This document shows, in pieces, positions 43,772-53,152 of a stretch of 64,000 nt of DNA. Position 1 is the first letter of the stretch, and every line of letters starts with the position of its first letter. Made by a program: the position numbers and the translations under genes. A model generated the notes under the pieces. That model was not told where the DNA came from and made no database searches. It saw only the letters and a list, made by a program, of their open reading frames with translations. Source of the stretch: Chloroflexaceae bacterium. GTDB lineage: Bacteria > Chloroflexota > Chloroflexia > Chloroflexales > Chloroflexaceae. The stretch lies in NCBI GenBank assembly GCA_025057155.1, contig JANWYD010000002.1:124001-188000 (forward strand), given 5' to 3'.

Positions 43772-44643
43772 CTGATTGCATCCCTGTAGTGCTATTCGCC
43801 TATAATCGTCCCGAGCACTTACGGCGAACGCTGGAATGTCTCCGGGCCGAACAAGTCCCGCTACTGTATGCATTCAGTGACGGAGCGCGCCGGGTTGAGC
43901 ACGAGCCCGCGGTTGCCGAGGTCCGCAGGATTCTACGCTCAATCGACTGGTGTGAACTGGTGCTGGTTGAGCGGAGTGAAAATCTGGGACTGGGCGTATC
44001 CATTCGCACCGGAGTTAGTGAGGTGCTTCGACGCCATTCTGCCGTTATTGTCTTCGAGGACGATCTGATCGCCGTGCCGGGAACCTATGCCTATCTGTGT
44101 GCAGCGCTGCGTCACTATCAGGACGCTGAGCAAGTGATGAGCGTGGCCGGATGGACGCATCCGCGGGTGACCCCTCCCGATGTCGGCGACAATCCCTATT
44201 TTGATGGCCGCGGCGAATGTTGGGTGTGGGGAACCTGGGCGCGCGCCTGGCAAGGGATGGACCGTACTGCGCTGGAGCTTATGTACGCATGTCAGGCGCA
44301 AGGGATCGATATAGCGCGCTACGGTAATGATCTGCCGAAGATGGCATACGAGGAGCAACATCGGAATATCTGGGCGGTGCGATGGCTGTACCTGCATCTC
44401 CTGCGTGGTGCGCTGTGCCTGCGCCCGCCGCGCAGTCTCGTCGAGCACATCGGCTTCGACGCTCAGGCCACAAATGCGAAGCACGGCTCTATCTGGGTGA
44501 ATCCGCCGCTGCCAGCCAGTGCGCCGATGCCACAGCAGTGGCCGGCGCCGGTCGAGCACCCTGCCGTAGCTAAGCTCTGGCGCAGAGCGATAGCCGCGCA
44601 GTACCACCCGCTAAAGCGGATCATATCCTGGTTCCAGTTTTGA
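43768..44643 (+). CDS. Glycosyltransferase (GT2/GNT-I-like)
   Basis: The product has 291 residues. GT-A start IPVVLFAYNRPEHLRRTLEC, acidic metal-binding motif VFEDDLIAVPGTY, and GRGECWVWGTWARAW near 150-164. Similar proteins sit in capsule and O-antigen loci. Donor and acceptor unknown. The start overlaps the flippase stop (ATGA). Confidence 0.82.
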   Translation: MTDCIPVVLFAYNRPEHLRRTLECLRAEQVPLLYAFSDGARRVEHEPAVAEVRRILRSIDWCELVLVERSENLGLGVSIRTGVSEVLRRHSAVIVFEDDLIAVPGTYAYLCAALRHYQDAEQVMSVAGWTHPRVTPPDVGDNPYFDGRGECWVWGTWARAWQGMDRTALELMYACQAQGIDIARYGNDLPKMAYEEQHRNIWAVRWLYLHLLRGALCLRPPRSLVEHIGFDAQATNAKHGSIWVNPPLPASAPMPQQWPAPVEHPAVAKLWRRAIAAQYHPLKRIISWFQF

Positions 44644-44653
44644 GGTCGGTAGT

Positions 44654-45505
44654 ATGAGCATCCAGCGCCTGGCACAGCAGTTTGTGCCTCCGATTGTCGT
44701 ACAAGGATTGAAGCGTCTGAAGATGCAGTTTGTGTCTCCCCCCTGGGAGTACCTCCCTGAAGGGTGGTCGCATCACGATCCGAAGATCACGGGGTGGAAC
44801 GTCGCCAGCGTTCTTGCCGCGCAGAAAGCGCGCTGGCCAGAATTCGTCCGCATGATCCAGGCGCCCGGAGTGTTAGGGATTGCCAATGAGGGCGCCGTGT
44901 CCTCTGCTGCCAGTTATATCACCCATAACACCTATATGACCTACGCCTATGTGTTGGCATTGACCGCTCATCATCGCGATACGGTGTCAATCCTTGATTG
45001 GGGCGGTGGGATCGGTCACTACGGAGTGATAAGCCGTGAGTTGCTGCCTTCAGTGACCATAGACTATCATTGTAAAGAAGTTCCATTACTCTGTCAGGGA
45101 GGGCGAGAAGTCCTGCCTGACGCCCATTTTTATGAAGATGAAGCAGCTTGTTTTCAGCGCAAATATGATCTGGTGTTAGTGAGCGGCTCGCTGCAATATG
45201 CAGAAGACTGGCGGAGCCTGGCGCAACGGCTCTTACAGGCGACTGAAGGGTATCTCTACATCACCCGCTTGCCAGTCGTGCAGCGATCGGCTTCATTTGT
45301 CGTGGTGCAACGACCGTACCAGTTCGGATATTCTACTGAATATAAGGGCTGGTTTTTCAACCGCGCCGACTTTCTTGCGACCATGCGTTCATTTGGCGCT
45401 GAACTCATGCGCGAGTTTCTCATCGAGCCATCTGCATACGTTTTCAAGGCCCCAGAACAGGGCGATTATCGCGGTTTTCTCTTCCGGCCCTCAGCGCTTC
45501 GTTAG
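44654..45505 (+). CDS. TIGR04325-family methyltransferase
   Basis: The product has 283 residues; GAGGT lies 8 bases before the ATG. WEYLPEGW near the start and SILDWGGGIGHYG (SAM site, about 115-127), then LVLVSGSLQYAEDW, are the family hallmarks. These SAM-dependent enzymes occur in polysaccharide loci and probably methylate a sugar. Target unknown. Confidence 0.85.
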   Translation: MSIQRLAQQFVPPIVVQGLKRLKMQFVSPPWEYLPEGWSHHDPKITGWNVASVLAAQKARWPEFVRMIQAPGVLGIANEGAVSSAASYITHNTYMTYAYVLALTAHHRDTVSILDWGGGIGHYGVISRELLPSVTIDYHCKEVPLLCQGGREVLPDAHFYEDEAACFQRKYDLVLVSGSLQYAEDWRSLAQRLLQATEGYLYITRLPVVQRSASFVVVQRPYQFGYSTEYKGWFFNRADFLATMRSFGAELMREFLIEPSAYVFKAPEQGDYRGFLFRPSALR

Positions 45506-45667
45506 CTCTCCTGTGCAGGGGGTTTCGAAAGGGACGCCCCTCAACAAGCAGGGGCCTGTTCTGCCTTTAGTGGCGCTCCGACCAACCAACGAAGCAGAGA
45601 ACCAGCCGCGTGGGTGGCGCTCTCGTCTTGGCGAATAGGCTTCAGGTTGCACTGAGATCGGGCGACT

Positions 45668-46395
45668 ATGACCGAAAAAAACTACAAGCGTGATATTAAA
45701 ACTATGTCCGTAAGGTTGTTGGCTTCTTCCCGGGGGGATTATGGCTGATCGGATGGTTTGATCCATTGCATCTCGCAAGGAAGCTGCTTTATCAATCCGT
45801 AGCAGAGCGGGCGCATTATGCTCGCGGGAAGATGCTGGACGTCGGTTGTGGTTCAAAGCCCTATAAATTGCTGTTTTCAAATGTTGAGCTTTATGTTGGC
45901 CTTGACATGCCTTCGGTTCTAAGTGCGGATATCTATGCCGATGGTCAGTTCTTGCCGTTTTGCAGTGAGTCCTTTGACACCGTTCTTTGCAATCAGGTGC
46001 TTGAGCACGTTCCTGAACCGGCTCAGTTGATGCGCGAAGTGGCGCGCGTGCTTCGTCCAGATGGCGTCTTGATACTGACCACTCCTCAAACCTGGGGCTT
46101 GCATCTGGAGCCGTATGATTTTTACCGCTACACCAGGTATGGCCTGGGCTACCTGGCTGCCCAGGCCGGTCTCGCGGTGATTGAAATCTCTCCAACCTGT
46201 GGTCTCTGGGCGACGCTTGCTCAGCGGCTTGCTGATACGTTGGCGCATACTTATACACACTTTCAAAGACCAGGGTATCTCGCGGTGAGAATAATCGCAG
46301 CTCCGCTGCTCCTTTCCGGTTATCTGCTGGATCGGATCTTTGGGCCGCGGGGTGATACTCTTGATAATATACTCGTCGCTCGCAAGCCGGTATAA
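45668..46395 (+). pseudogene. SAM methyltransferase, apparent frameshift in a G6 run
   Basis: From 45739 the frame encodes a class I methyltransferase: KMLDVGCGSKPYK, FDTVLCNQVLEHV, LRPDGVLILTTPQ and EPYDFYRYT. In this frame the only start is TTG at 45766, but homologous-looking residues (GLWLIGWFDPL) continue upstream of it to a stop at 45697-45699. A better start, ATG at 45668, opens the neighbouring frame and runs to the run of six G at 45732-45737; a one-base slip there joins the two into about 240 residues, the length of the paralogue at 51102. It is a real frameshift, a sequencing error or programmed slippage; otherwise a short 209-residue protein starts at TTG 45766. Confidence 0.6.
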
Positions 46396-46398
46396 GAT

Positions 46399-47415
46399 AT
46401 GTACGCGTTCTGTACGTATTTTGATCAGCGGTATCTTGCCCGCGGATTGGCGTTGCATGAGTCGCTTCGACGGCATTGCGCTGATTTTCGCCTCTGGATA
46501 TTATGCATGGACCAGGAATGCTACGAAGATCTGGCGCGGCGCCAGTTGGCGAATGTATGCCTGATTGCGTTAGAGGATTTTGAACGTGATGACGCCGCCT
46601 TAGTTGCGGTAAAATCAGAACGCTCATTAGCAGAGTACTATTTTACATGCACTCCCTCCTTGCCTCTGTATATCTTTCGGCATTTTCCCGAGCAGAACAT
46701 TATCACATATCTTGACGCCGATCTCTTCTTCTTGAGCGATCCAGGCCCGCTGTTTGATGAGTTAGGGCCGGGTTCGATTGGAATTATTGAGCACCGATTG
46801 CCCGCGGCATTGCGCCACCTTGAGATGTATGGGATCTATAATGTTGGCTGGATTACGTTTCGTCGTGATGAGCAGGGTCTTGCATGTCTGCAGTGGTGGC
46901 GCGAGCGTTGTATCGAATGGTGCTACGATCGGGTCGAACCGGGGCGGTTTGCCGACCAGAAGTATCTTGATCACTGGCCAGCGTTGTTTCCAGGCGTCAG
47001 AGTATTGCAACACAAAGGCGCCAATGTCGCTCCGTGGAACGTCAGCAGGTATAAACTGACCGTCAGGGGCAGGCAGATATTTGTTGATGATCAGCCGCTG
47101 CTTTTTTATCATTTCCATGGCTTAAATCAGGTTCGTCCATGGCTCTATAATCCTCGCCTTTCATACTACCAACTCCAGATGTCTGATGTGTTGCTAAAAG
47201 TATACGAGATGTATATTCAGATTTTGCAGCAGAATGTCCATGAAGATGCAACACCAGCGAGCATCCGAATTCCTCAACGTTCGATGTGGAAAACGTATCT
47301 GGATGTGCTTCTGGGCCGCTATATTTACGTTGCTGATGGACGGTGCCACCGGACGAACAGCATCGGACCCATGGTGCGCGCTTTGCAACTACTGGCGGCT
47401 TCACCTGCTCCATAG
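46399..47415 (+). CDS. Glycosyltransferase, GT8-like
   Basis: The product has 338 residues. The N-terminus (MYAFCTYFDQRYLARGLALH) and the metal-binding IITYLDADLFFLSDP resemble the GT8/nucleotide-diphospho-sugar transferase fold; a C-terminal HFHGLNQVRPW follows. It is cytoplasmic. Sugar specificity is not predictable. It begins 3 bp after the methyltransferase stop. Confidence 0.8.
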   Translation: MYAFCTYFDQRYLARGLALHESLRRHCADFRLWILCMDQECYEDLARRQLANVCLIALEDFERDDAALVAVKSERSLAEYYFTCTPSLPLYIFRHFPEQNIITYLDADLFFLSDPGPLFDELGPGSIGIIEHRLPAALRHLEMYGIYNVGWITFRRDEQGLACLQWWRERCIEWCYDRVEPGRFADQKYLDHWPALFPGVRVLQHKGANVAPWNVSRYKLTVRGRQIFVDDQPLLFYHFHGLNQVRPWLYNPRLSYYQLQMSDVLLKVYEMYIQILQQNVHEDATPASIRIPQRSMWKTYLDVLLGRYIYVADGRCHRTNSIGPMVRALQLLAASPAP

Positions 47416-47456
47416 TTTGTGAATCGCTCCGGCAAGCCACGTTCCTTGGGGGAAGT

Positions 47457-48371
47457 ATGACCAACCAGGGTTGCGAACCGCTCGTTAGCATCGTCACCCC
47501 ATCGTATAATCAGGGACGCTTTATTCGCGCCACTATTGAGAGCGTGCTAAGCCAGGACTATCCGCACATCGAGTACTGGGTCATAGATGGGGGAAGTACC
47601 GATGAGACCCTGAATGTCCTGCGCAGTTTTGAGGGCGATCCGCGCTTTCACTGGATCAGCGAGCCGGATCGCGGCCAGTCACATGCGATCAATAAAGGTC
47701 TGGCCCGCTGCCGGGGTGAGATCTTCAACTGGCTTTGTTCTGATGACTGTCTGACCCCCGGAGCGCTGCGCCGCGTTGCCGATGCATGGTGCGCCAACGG
47801 ACCGTCGCTCATCTACGGTTACACGCGCTACATTGACGCTGAGGGCAGAGATCTCGGCCGGTATTCAAAAGGAAAACCAAAAGTCTCTGGCGTCTATTGC
47901 ATGCCGCAGCCATCGGTGTTTTTGCCGCAAAAAGCGGTGAAGGACGTGGGCGGTGTTGATGAGTCGCTTTATTATACAATGGACCTTGATCTCTGGTTGC
48001 GATTAATGGGCATGTATCAAGCGGTGCTTTTGCCATATGATCTGTCGCTGTACCGGTTGCACGACACTTCCAAAACCGTTTCCCAGACCTTGGGGTTTTT
48101 GAGAGATTTTGAACGCGTTGCCATTCGCGCAGTGCGCCTGGGTCAGGTTAGTTCAATTGAGGCTCAGTGTGAGGTGGATTTGCTTGCATCCGTCATCTAT
48201 ACCACTTCAAAGCAGAAGGATTTACGCAAAGCCTTTCGGCATGCTTTTCGGTCGGTTGCGCGTAACCCGTTGACGTTGCCCGATGTTTTCGCCATTCTCA
48301 CCAAAGGGGTGGCGCGTCATCTCACAGGTGAGCAGAACTGGACGGTCCTGCGACGGCATCTGGTTGTGTGA
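47457..48371 (+). CDS. Glycosyltransferase family 2
   Basis: The product has 304 residues with the ATG at 47457 after GGGGGAAG. GT-A motifs: VSIVTPSYNQGRFIRATIES, YWVIDGGSTDETL, WISEPDRGQSHAINKGL and NWLCSDD. It adds one sugar to the lipid-linked repeat unit. Specificity unknown. Confidence 0.9.
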   Translation: MTNQGCEPLVSIVTPSYNQGRFIRATIESVLSQDYPHIEYWVIDGGSTDETLNVLRSFEGDPRFHWISEPDRGQSHAINKGLARCRGEIFNWLCSDDCLTPGALRRVADAWCANGPSLIYGYTRYIDAEGRDLGRYSKGKPKVSGVYCMPQPSVFLPQKAVKDVGGVDESLYYTMDLDLWLRLMGMYQAVLLPYDLSLYRLHDTSKTVSQTLGFLRDFERVAIRAVRLGQVSSIEAQCEVDLLASVIYTTSKQKDLRKAFRHAFRSVARNPLTLPDVFAILTKGVARHLTGEQNWTVLRRHLVV

Positions 48372-48389
48372 CGCCGCCTATGGTTGCGC

Positions 48390-49496
48390 ATGGGTGCATT
48401 CTCTTCACGCTCTACGTCGCCACGAGCGCGTATGCTCCCCTCATTCAGGGAGAATCGTGCAGGATGCCTCCTGATTGGCGTCTGCGTGCTCGTCGGGTTG
48501 GTGGCGCTCTATGCCGCGGCGCCCAGGCTGGCGGGCATGTTTTTTATACAGCGCGGCGCAGCGCTGCTGGCCACGGATCCCGCCGGACAAAACGCCGCCA
48601 TACTGACGGAATCGCTAAGCAATTTCCAGCGCGCGGCCGATTTACTGCCTGACGATCCCCTGCCGCTACGCTATATGGCCCGGGTCTATCAACTCGACGG
48701 ACGCGTTGATGAAGCGCTCACGGTTCTTGAAAAGGCTTTGAGTCTCAGACCCGATAGCGTCTTGATCCAGACCGACCTGCTGCGCGCCTATGTTCTTACC
48801 GGGCATCCAGATCATGCCCTGGAATTGAGTGCGGCGCTTGGGTATACCCCTGATCGCTTCGTGGTCGTTGGCGATGAGTATCGTCGCAGCGGCGATTATG
48901 CTCAGGCGCTGCGCTGGTTTGACGTGGCGGCGTATGCTGATGCCGCCCTGGCTTCGCACATCGTGTTCCATCGCCTGGTGTCGGCGGCGCTTGCGCGTGA
49001 CCCACAGGCATTTGAGGTGCTGCATGAGGCGCAAACGGAACTGCCCGACCTGCAGGCGCCACAGGTAGGTGTAGCGCCCGTTGCGGTGCCGGGAGCAGCG
49101 TTCCGTCGGGTCGAAGCGCTCTCGCAACCGCCGTTTGTCAGTGGCACGCCGTTGAACCACCCTTATGGCGGATCCACGGGCGTCTTCTGGGGCAACGGTC
49201 AGGCGACGCTGCTGGTACAGGTTGCGCGATCTGGCGCATATGTGGTTCGAGTAACGGTTGTGAATACTGTTCCCCCCCCGATCCAACTGGCGTTTGGCGC
49301 AAATGGCCTTCCACTGCATCAGGTGTCGCTTGTCGCGGGTGATAATACGCAATCTGTGGTGGAGTTTCCAGTCATGCTTACAACACCCCTGTCCACAGTT
49401 GATATCTGGTTCTTAAACGACGCGAATGTTCAAGGTCTTGACCGTAATGCATACATTGAGCAGGTAGAGATCCTGCCTGCGCCATCCTCGCAGTAG
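48390..49496 (+). CDS. Membrane-anchored TPR protein
   Basis: The product has 368 residues from the ATG at 48390 (TTG 48384 and ATG 48432 are alternatives). An N-terminal helix (GCLLIGVCVLVGLVALYAAA) is followed by about three TPR-like units (about residues 75-200; MARVYQLDGRVDEALTVLEK). The C-terminal 120 residues form a beta-rich domain reminiscent of carbohydrate-binding jelly rolls. It may be an assembly scaffold for the polymerase encoded next. Function inferred only from context. Confidence 0.65.
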   Translation: MGAFSSRSTSPRARMLPSFRENRAGCLLIGVCVLVGLVALYAAAPRLAGMFFIQRGAALLATDPAGQNAAILTESLSNFQRAADLLPDDPLPLRYMARVYQLDGRVDEALTVLEKALSLRPDSVLIQTDLLRAYVLTGHPDHALELSAALGYTPDRFVVVGDEYRRSGDYAQALRWFDVAAYADAALASHIVFHRLVSAALARDPQAFEVLHEAQTELPDLQAPQVGVAPVAVPGAAFRRVEALSQPPFVSGTPLNHPYGGSTGVFWGNGQATLLVQVARSGAYVVRVTVVNTVPPPIQLAFGANGLPLHQVSLVAGDNTQSVVEFPVMLTTPLSTVDIWFLNDANVQGLDRNAYIEQVEILPAPSSQ

Positions 49497-49656
49497 CGCA
49501 TGCTATGGAGCGCCTCTGTTTTATCGGTTCGAGGGTGTTGCTGGAAGGAGAAATGGTAATAACTCGAGGTCTCAGGCGTCCGAACCCGGGCTTGCGGCGA
49601 CGCTCCCGTGAACTCACAACCCGGCGCCGGCCACGTTTCATTGAATTGACGGAGTT

Positions 49657-51105
49657 ATGGCAACACCCGCTAACCCTCCCTTGAGCCAGCGTGAACGTCG
49701 TTTCGTACACGTGTTTATTCTCACGTTGGCGATCTGTTATTCTCCGTTCAAAGCGCTGGCCATGCTGGCCCCTTTTATCTTGATTGCCGGGCTGATTTTT
49801 TATGTGCAGGCAAGCCCGATCAATCATCTGCTCAAGTACATTATGGCTCTGCTGACTTTCGCCGGCATCAGCGCATTCTATGCGCTGATAACGCCAGCTT
49901 TCGATGTGTTCAATGCACTGCTCTTCCTGGTCACCGCGTCGTCGTTTCTGGTGCTGCTCTACGATCTGCGAACCATCGCCACGCCTGCGTTGCTGCAGCG
50001 TCTGGTTGTCGTTGTGGTCGTTGTGGTGTGGATCGAGGCATTGCTTGGCATGGCGCAGGGGTTGGCAGGTTTCGCGCGCGCACGAACATTTGACGTGGGC
50101 GTTGGCGATATTGTGCGCGGAACAATTGATCCCTTTGTGCTGGCGCCGCCCGCTGCCAGTAATGCGATGTTCGCCATCCTGCTCTCTACCTTGCTGATCT
50201 TCCTCGTAGGCTTCTCACCTGCGCGTCTCTCGTTGCCCCGCCTTGTCGCGCTCGGAATCGGGCTAACCGCGTGGGTGATGGCATCCGTGCTGCATACGCT
50301 GATCTTCTTCGCTACCGCCGCCTTGCTAAGCGTCCTGCTGCTGGCGCCTCTGGCTATTCCGAAACGCTGGTCGCGCGGGCGATCATCGGGGTGTCTTATT
50401 CTTGCCGGCATTCTGCTGCTCACTACGGGGCTGACCGTTACGCTGCTGCCGGCTAACGTGCGTTCCGCTAGAGAGTTTCTTCGTTTAACATTCGTGTTCA
50501 GACCTGATGCCCCTTCGGAAAAGACACGTGCAACGTACAACACCCTCGTGCGCTTGCCTGAGCATGTGCCATGGCAACCACTTATTGGCCTCGGACCGGG
50601 TCAATATTCCAGTCGCGCCAGTCTGATTCGCAGCGGTCAGTATTTGCAAGGCGGAAGGTTGCCATTGCCAGATCACGCTCATCCTCTCGCCGAGCGCTAT
50701 ATCTTGAGTGAGTGGAGAGCATTTATTGATAGCGCCCGAACAGGCTCAACCTTTTTTCCTTTCTATAGCTGGCTCACAGTTTACGGCGAATTTGGATTGA
50801 TAGGGTTAACGACAGTTATTCTGTTGATCCTGCTAGCATTGGGGTGCTTCCGCCAGGCGCGCTCGACCGAATTTCCACGCCTGCACCTGGCAATGACCAT
50901 TTTGTTGCTCTATGTGGCGCTGCTTGGATTTCAGGACAACTACTGGGAGCTTACCCAGGCGATTCTGCCGGCTATGCTGACCTTACGCATTGGATACAGC
51001 TACCTGGCCCGCTGTCAGCGTGGATTAGAGTATCCGGCGCGTACACAGAGACCCGAACGCAGCGTTGTAGGCCAGGGTGGCCTTGCCCAGACGGGAAAGC
51101 CATGA
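49657..51105 (+). CDS. O-antigen ligase/polymerase-like membrane protein (Wzy-type)
   Basis: The product has 482 residues with 10-12 hydrophobic segments, including the unusually Val-rich RLVVVVVVVVWIEALLG. A large external loop (about 270-365) contains RATYNTLVRLPEHVPWQPL, GLGPGQY and DHAHPLAERYIL, followed by FYSWLTVYGEFGLIGL, the layout of O-antigen ligase/Wzy proteins. It would polymerise repeat units on the outer face of the membrane. The stop overlaps the next start (ATGA). Confidence 0.8.
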   Translation: MATPANPPLSQRERRFVHVFILTLAICYSPFKALAMLAPFILIAGLIFYVQASPINHLLKYIMALLTFAGISAFYALITPAFDVFNALLFLVTASSFLVLLYDLRTIATPALLQRLVVVVVVVVWIEALLGMAQGLAGFARARTFDVGVGDIVRGTIDPFVLAPPAASNAMFAILLSTLLIFLVGFSPARLSLPRLVALGIGLTAWVMASVLHTLIFFATAALLSVLLLAPLAIPKRWSRGRSSGCLILAGILLLTTGLTVTLLPANVRSAREFLRLTFVFRPDAPSEKTRATYNTLVRLPEHVPWQPLIGLGPGQYSSRASLIRSGQYLQGGRLPLPDHAHPLAERYILSEWRAFIDSARTGSTFFPFYSWLTVYGEFGLIGLTTVILLILLALGCFRQARSTEFPRLHLAMTILLLYVALLGFQDNYWELTQAILPAMLTLRIGYSYLARCQRGLEYPARTQRPERSVVGQGGLAQTGKP

Positions 51106-51851
51106 TTGCCAGTGTCAATCTTTGCTCACAATGGCTCTTCACCACCGGTTTAACACGTACATTGCGCTATTCATTTGTCCATCCACGCGCTATTGCCCAT
51201 CGTGCGCTGTACCGCGCGTTGGTGCGCCTTGCTCCTGCTGCGCATGGCACGCTGCTCGACGTGGGCTGCGGATCCCGGCCCTATGCGGCCCTTTTCGCTC
51301 CCTATGTTACACGCCATATCGGGGTGGACGTGCCAACGTCAATGCACAGCAATACGGCTGTAGATGTCATGGGCACCGCTCTTCGGCTCCCGCTGCAATC
51401 TGGATCGTGCAACACGGTGCTGGCCACCGAGGTGATGGAACACGTTTCCGACCCTCGAGGGATGCTGATGGAGATCCGTCGCGTGCTTGCTCCGGGCGGG
51501 GTTTTGATCCTGAGCGTTCCTCTGCACGAACCGCTCCACGAATTGCCGTATGACTACTATCGGTATACGGATGTAGCCCTGCGCCATCTCTTGACCGAGC
51601 AAGGGTTCCTTATAGAGCGGATCGAGCGGCGTGGCGGCCCGATCGCCGTGGTGACGTACCTGTTCTGCGCGTTCCTCTATCGCGCCTATGGCGCCGACGG
51701 CTATCCCGCCCGAATGCGCATGCGCCCGCTAGCCGGACCGCCGGTCGTCGCGTTGTGCGCCATCCTTCAGATGATTGCCGCCGGGTTGGATCCGCTGATC
51801 CTGGACGACTTCGATACCCTCGGCTTCGTCGTGCTGGCGCGAAAAGCATAG
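51102..51851 (+). CDS. Class I SAM-dependent methyltransferase
   Basis: The product has 249 residues. GTLLDVGCGSRPYAALFAPY, VLATEVMEHVSDP, LAPGGVLILSVPL and LPYDYYRYTD. It is a close paralogue of the frameshifted methyltransferase at 45668-46395. It probably methylates a sugar or lipid intermediate. Its start overlaps the polymerase stop and the next gene starts directly after its stop codon, so these three are translationally coupled. Confidence 0.85.
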   Translation: MIASVNLCSQWLFTTGLTRTLRYSFVHPRAIAHRALYRALVRLAPAAHGTLLDVGCGSRPYAALFAPYVTRHIGVDVPTSMHSNTAVDVMGTALRLPLQSGSCNTVLATEVMEHVSDPRGMLMEIRRVLAPGGVLILSVPLHEPLHELPYDYYRYTDVALRHLLTEQGFLIERIERRGGPIAVVTYLFCAFLYRAYGADGYPARMRMRPLAGPPVVALCAILQMIAAGLDPLILDDFDTLGFVVLARKA

Positions 51852-53042
51852 ATGAACGTATCCGACACAGGCATGCTCAACCGGAAGTTTAACCTGAATA
51901 GCGCCTCGCGACCCGTCGAGGTTGTTTGCGTCGGGCAAGTTCCGCCACCTTATCATGGGCAGGCAGTGATGATAGCCGCCCTTCTGGAAGGAAGCTATCG
52001 CGCAATCCGACTCCACCACGTCCCGCTGACGTTCTCGCGGGTGATGGACGAGGTGGGGCGCTTCAGATTGTCCAAACTTATTCATCTGCCCTTCGTTGTC
52101 GGGCGGATCTGGCATATCCGGGTCCGGTATGGCGCCCAGGTGCTCTATTACCCTCCGGCGGGCCCCCACATCGTCCCGATCATGCGCGATATCGGCATCC
52201 TGCTGCCGACCCGCCCTCTGTTTCCCGCCACGGTCTTTCATTTCCACGCTGGCGGTCTGGGCGCCTTTTTACCCCACTTGCCCGCTCCACTCCGCCTGCT
52301 GGCTCGCGTCGCCTACCGGCAACCCGACCTGGCCATCCGCAACTCAACGGCGGCGCCCGATGATGGCGCGGCGCTTGGTGCACGCGCCGAAGCGGTCATT
52401 CCCTGTGGCATTAATGATGCGATACCCGAGGGTCCTCCGCTGCGTCCGCCATTAGAGGGACGGCCGGCACGACTGCTGTTCATCGGTGCGCTGCGTCCAT
52501 CGAAAGGAGTGCTGGTGCTGGTTGAGGCCATTCGGCAATTAGTAAGGGCAGGCTACAACGTGAGCGCGGATCTGGCAGGCGCTCCTATCTCCCCCGGGTT
52601 CGAGGCCCGGTTGCGCGAGGTTATTGTCGCTTCTGGCCTGAGCGAACATGTGCGACTCCGCGGTGTGCTCACCGGTCCGGCCAAAGATGCCGTCTACCGC
52701 GCCGCCGATATTTTTTGCTTCCCGACCTTCTACGAGGCTGAGACCCTCGGCGTGGTCGTTCTTGAGGCGATGCAGTATGGGTTGCCAGTTGTAGCTACCC
52801 GCTGGCGGGGAGTGGTTGATCTGGTCAGGCCCGGCGTCAATGGGCTCCTGGTGCCACCGTGCGATCCCCACGCTCTCGCCGGCGCCGTCGCGGAACTGTT
52901 GGACAACCCGGCGGAGATGCGGCGCATGGGCGCCGCCGGTCGGGCCATCTACCTGGAACGGTTTACGCTGGAGAGGTACCGCGCCGATATCGAGGCGGCA
53001 CTGGTAAACGCCTGGAATATGGCGCAGAAGGTGATTCGATGA
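51852..53042 (+). CDS. Glycosyltransferase family 4
   Basis: The product has 396 residues. GT-B fold: VGQVPPPYHGQAVMIAALLE, RLLFIGALRPSKGVLVLVEA, FCFPTFYEAETLGVVVLEAM and GLPVVATRWRG, the last including the EX7E-like donor site. It is a retaining transferase of the polysaccharide pathway. Start codon directly abuts the upstream stop. Confidence 0.9.
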   Translation: MNVSDTGMLNRKFNLNSASRPVEVVCVGQVPPPYHGQAVMIAALLEGSYRAIRLHHVPLTFSRVMDEVGRFRLSKLIHLPFVVGRIWHIRVRYGAQVLYYPPAGPHIVPIMRDIGILLPTRPLFPATVFHFHAGGLGAFLPHLPAPLRLLARVAYRQPDLAIRNSTAAPDDGAALGARAEAVIPCGINDAIPEGPPLRPPLEGRPARLLFIGALRPSKGVLVLVEAIRQLVRAGYNVSADLAGAPISPGFEARLREVIVASGLSEHVRLRGVLTGPAKDAVYRAADIFCFPTFYEAETLGVVVLEAMQYGLPVVATRWRGVVDLVRPGVNGLLVPPCDPHALAGAVAELLDNPAEMRRMGAAGRAIYLERFTLERYRADIEAALVNAWNMAQKVIR

Positions 53043-53152
53043 TGCAACCACATCTGCGACCGAGTTGCTTACAGCGGGGACGCGGCGCCGTGACTGACAG
53101 GTTCGGGCCTATATGCGACGTGCGGCATAGCTGCAACTCTTCTGGATGAACC

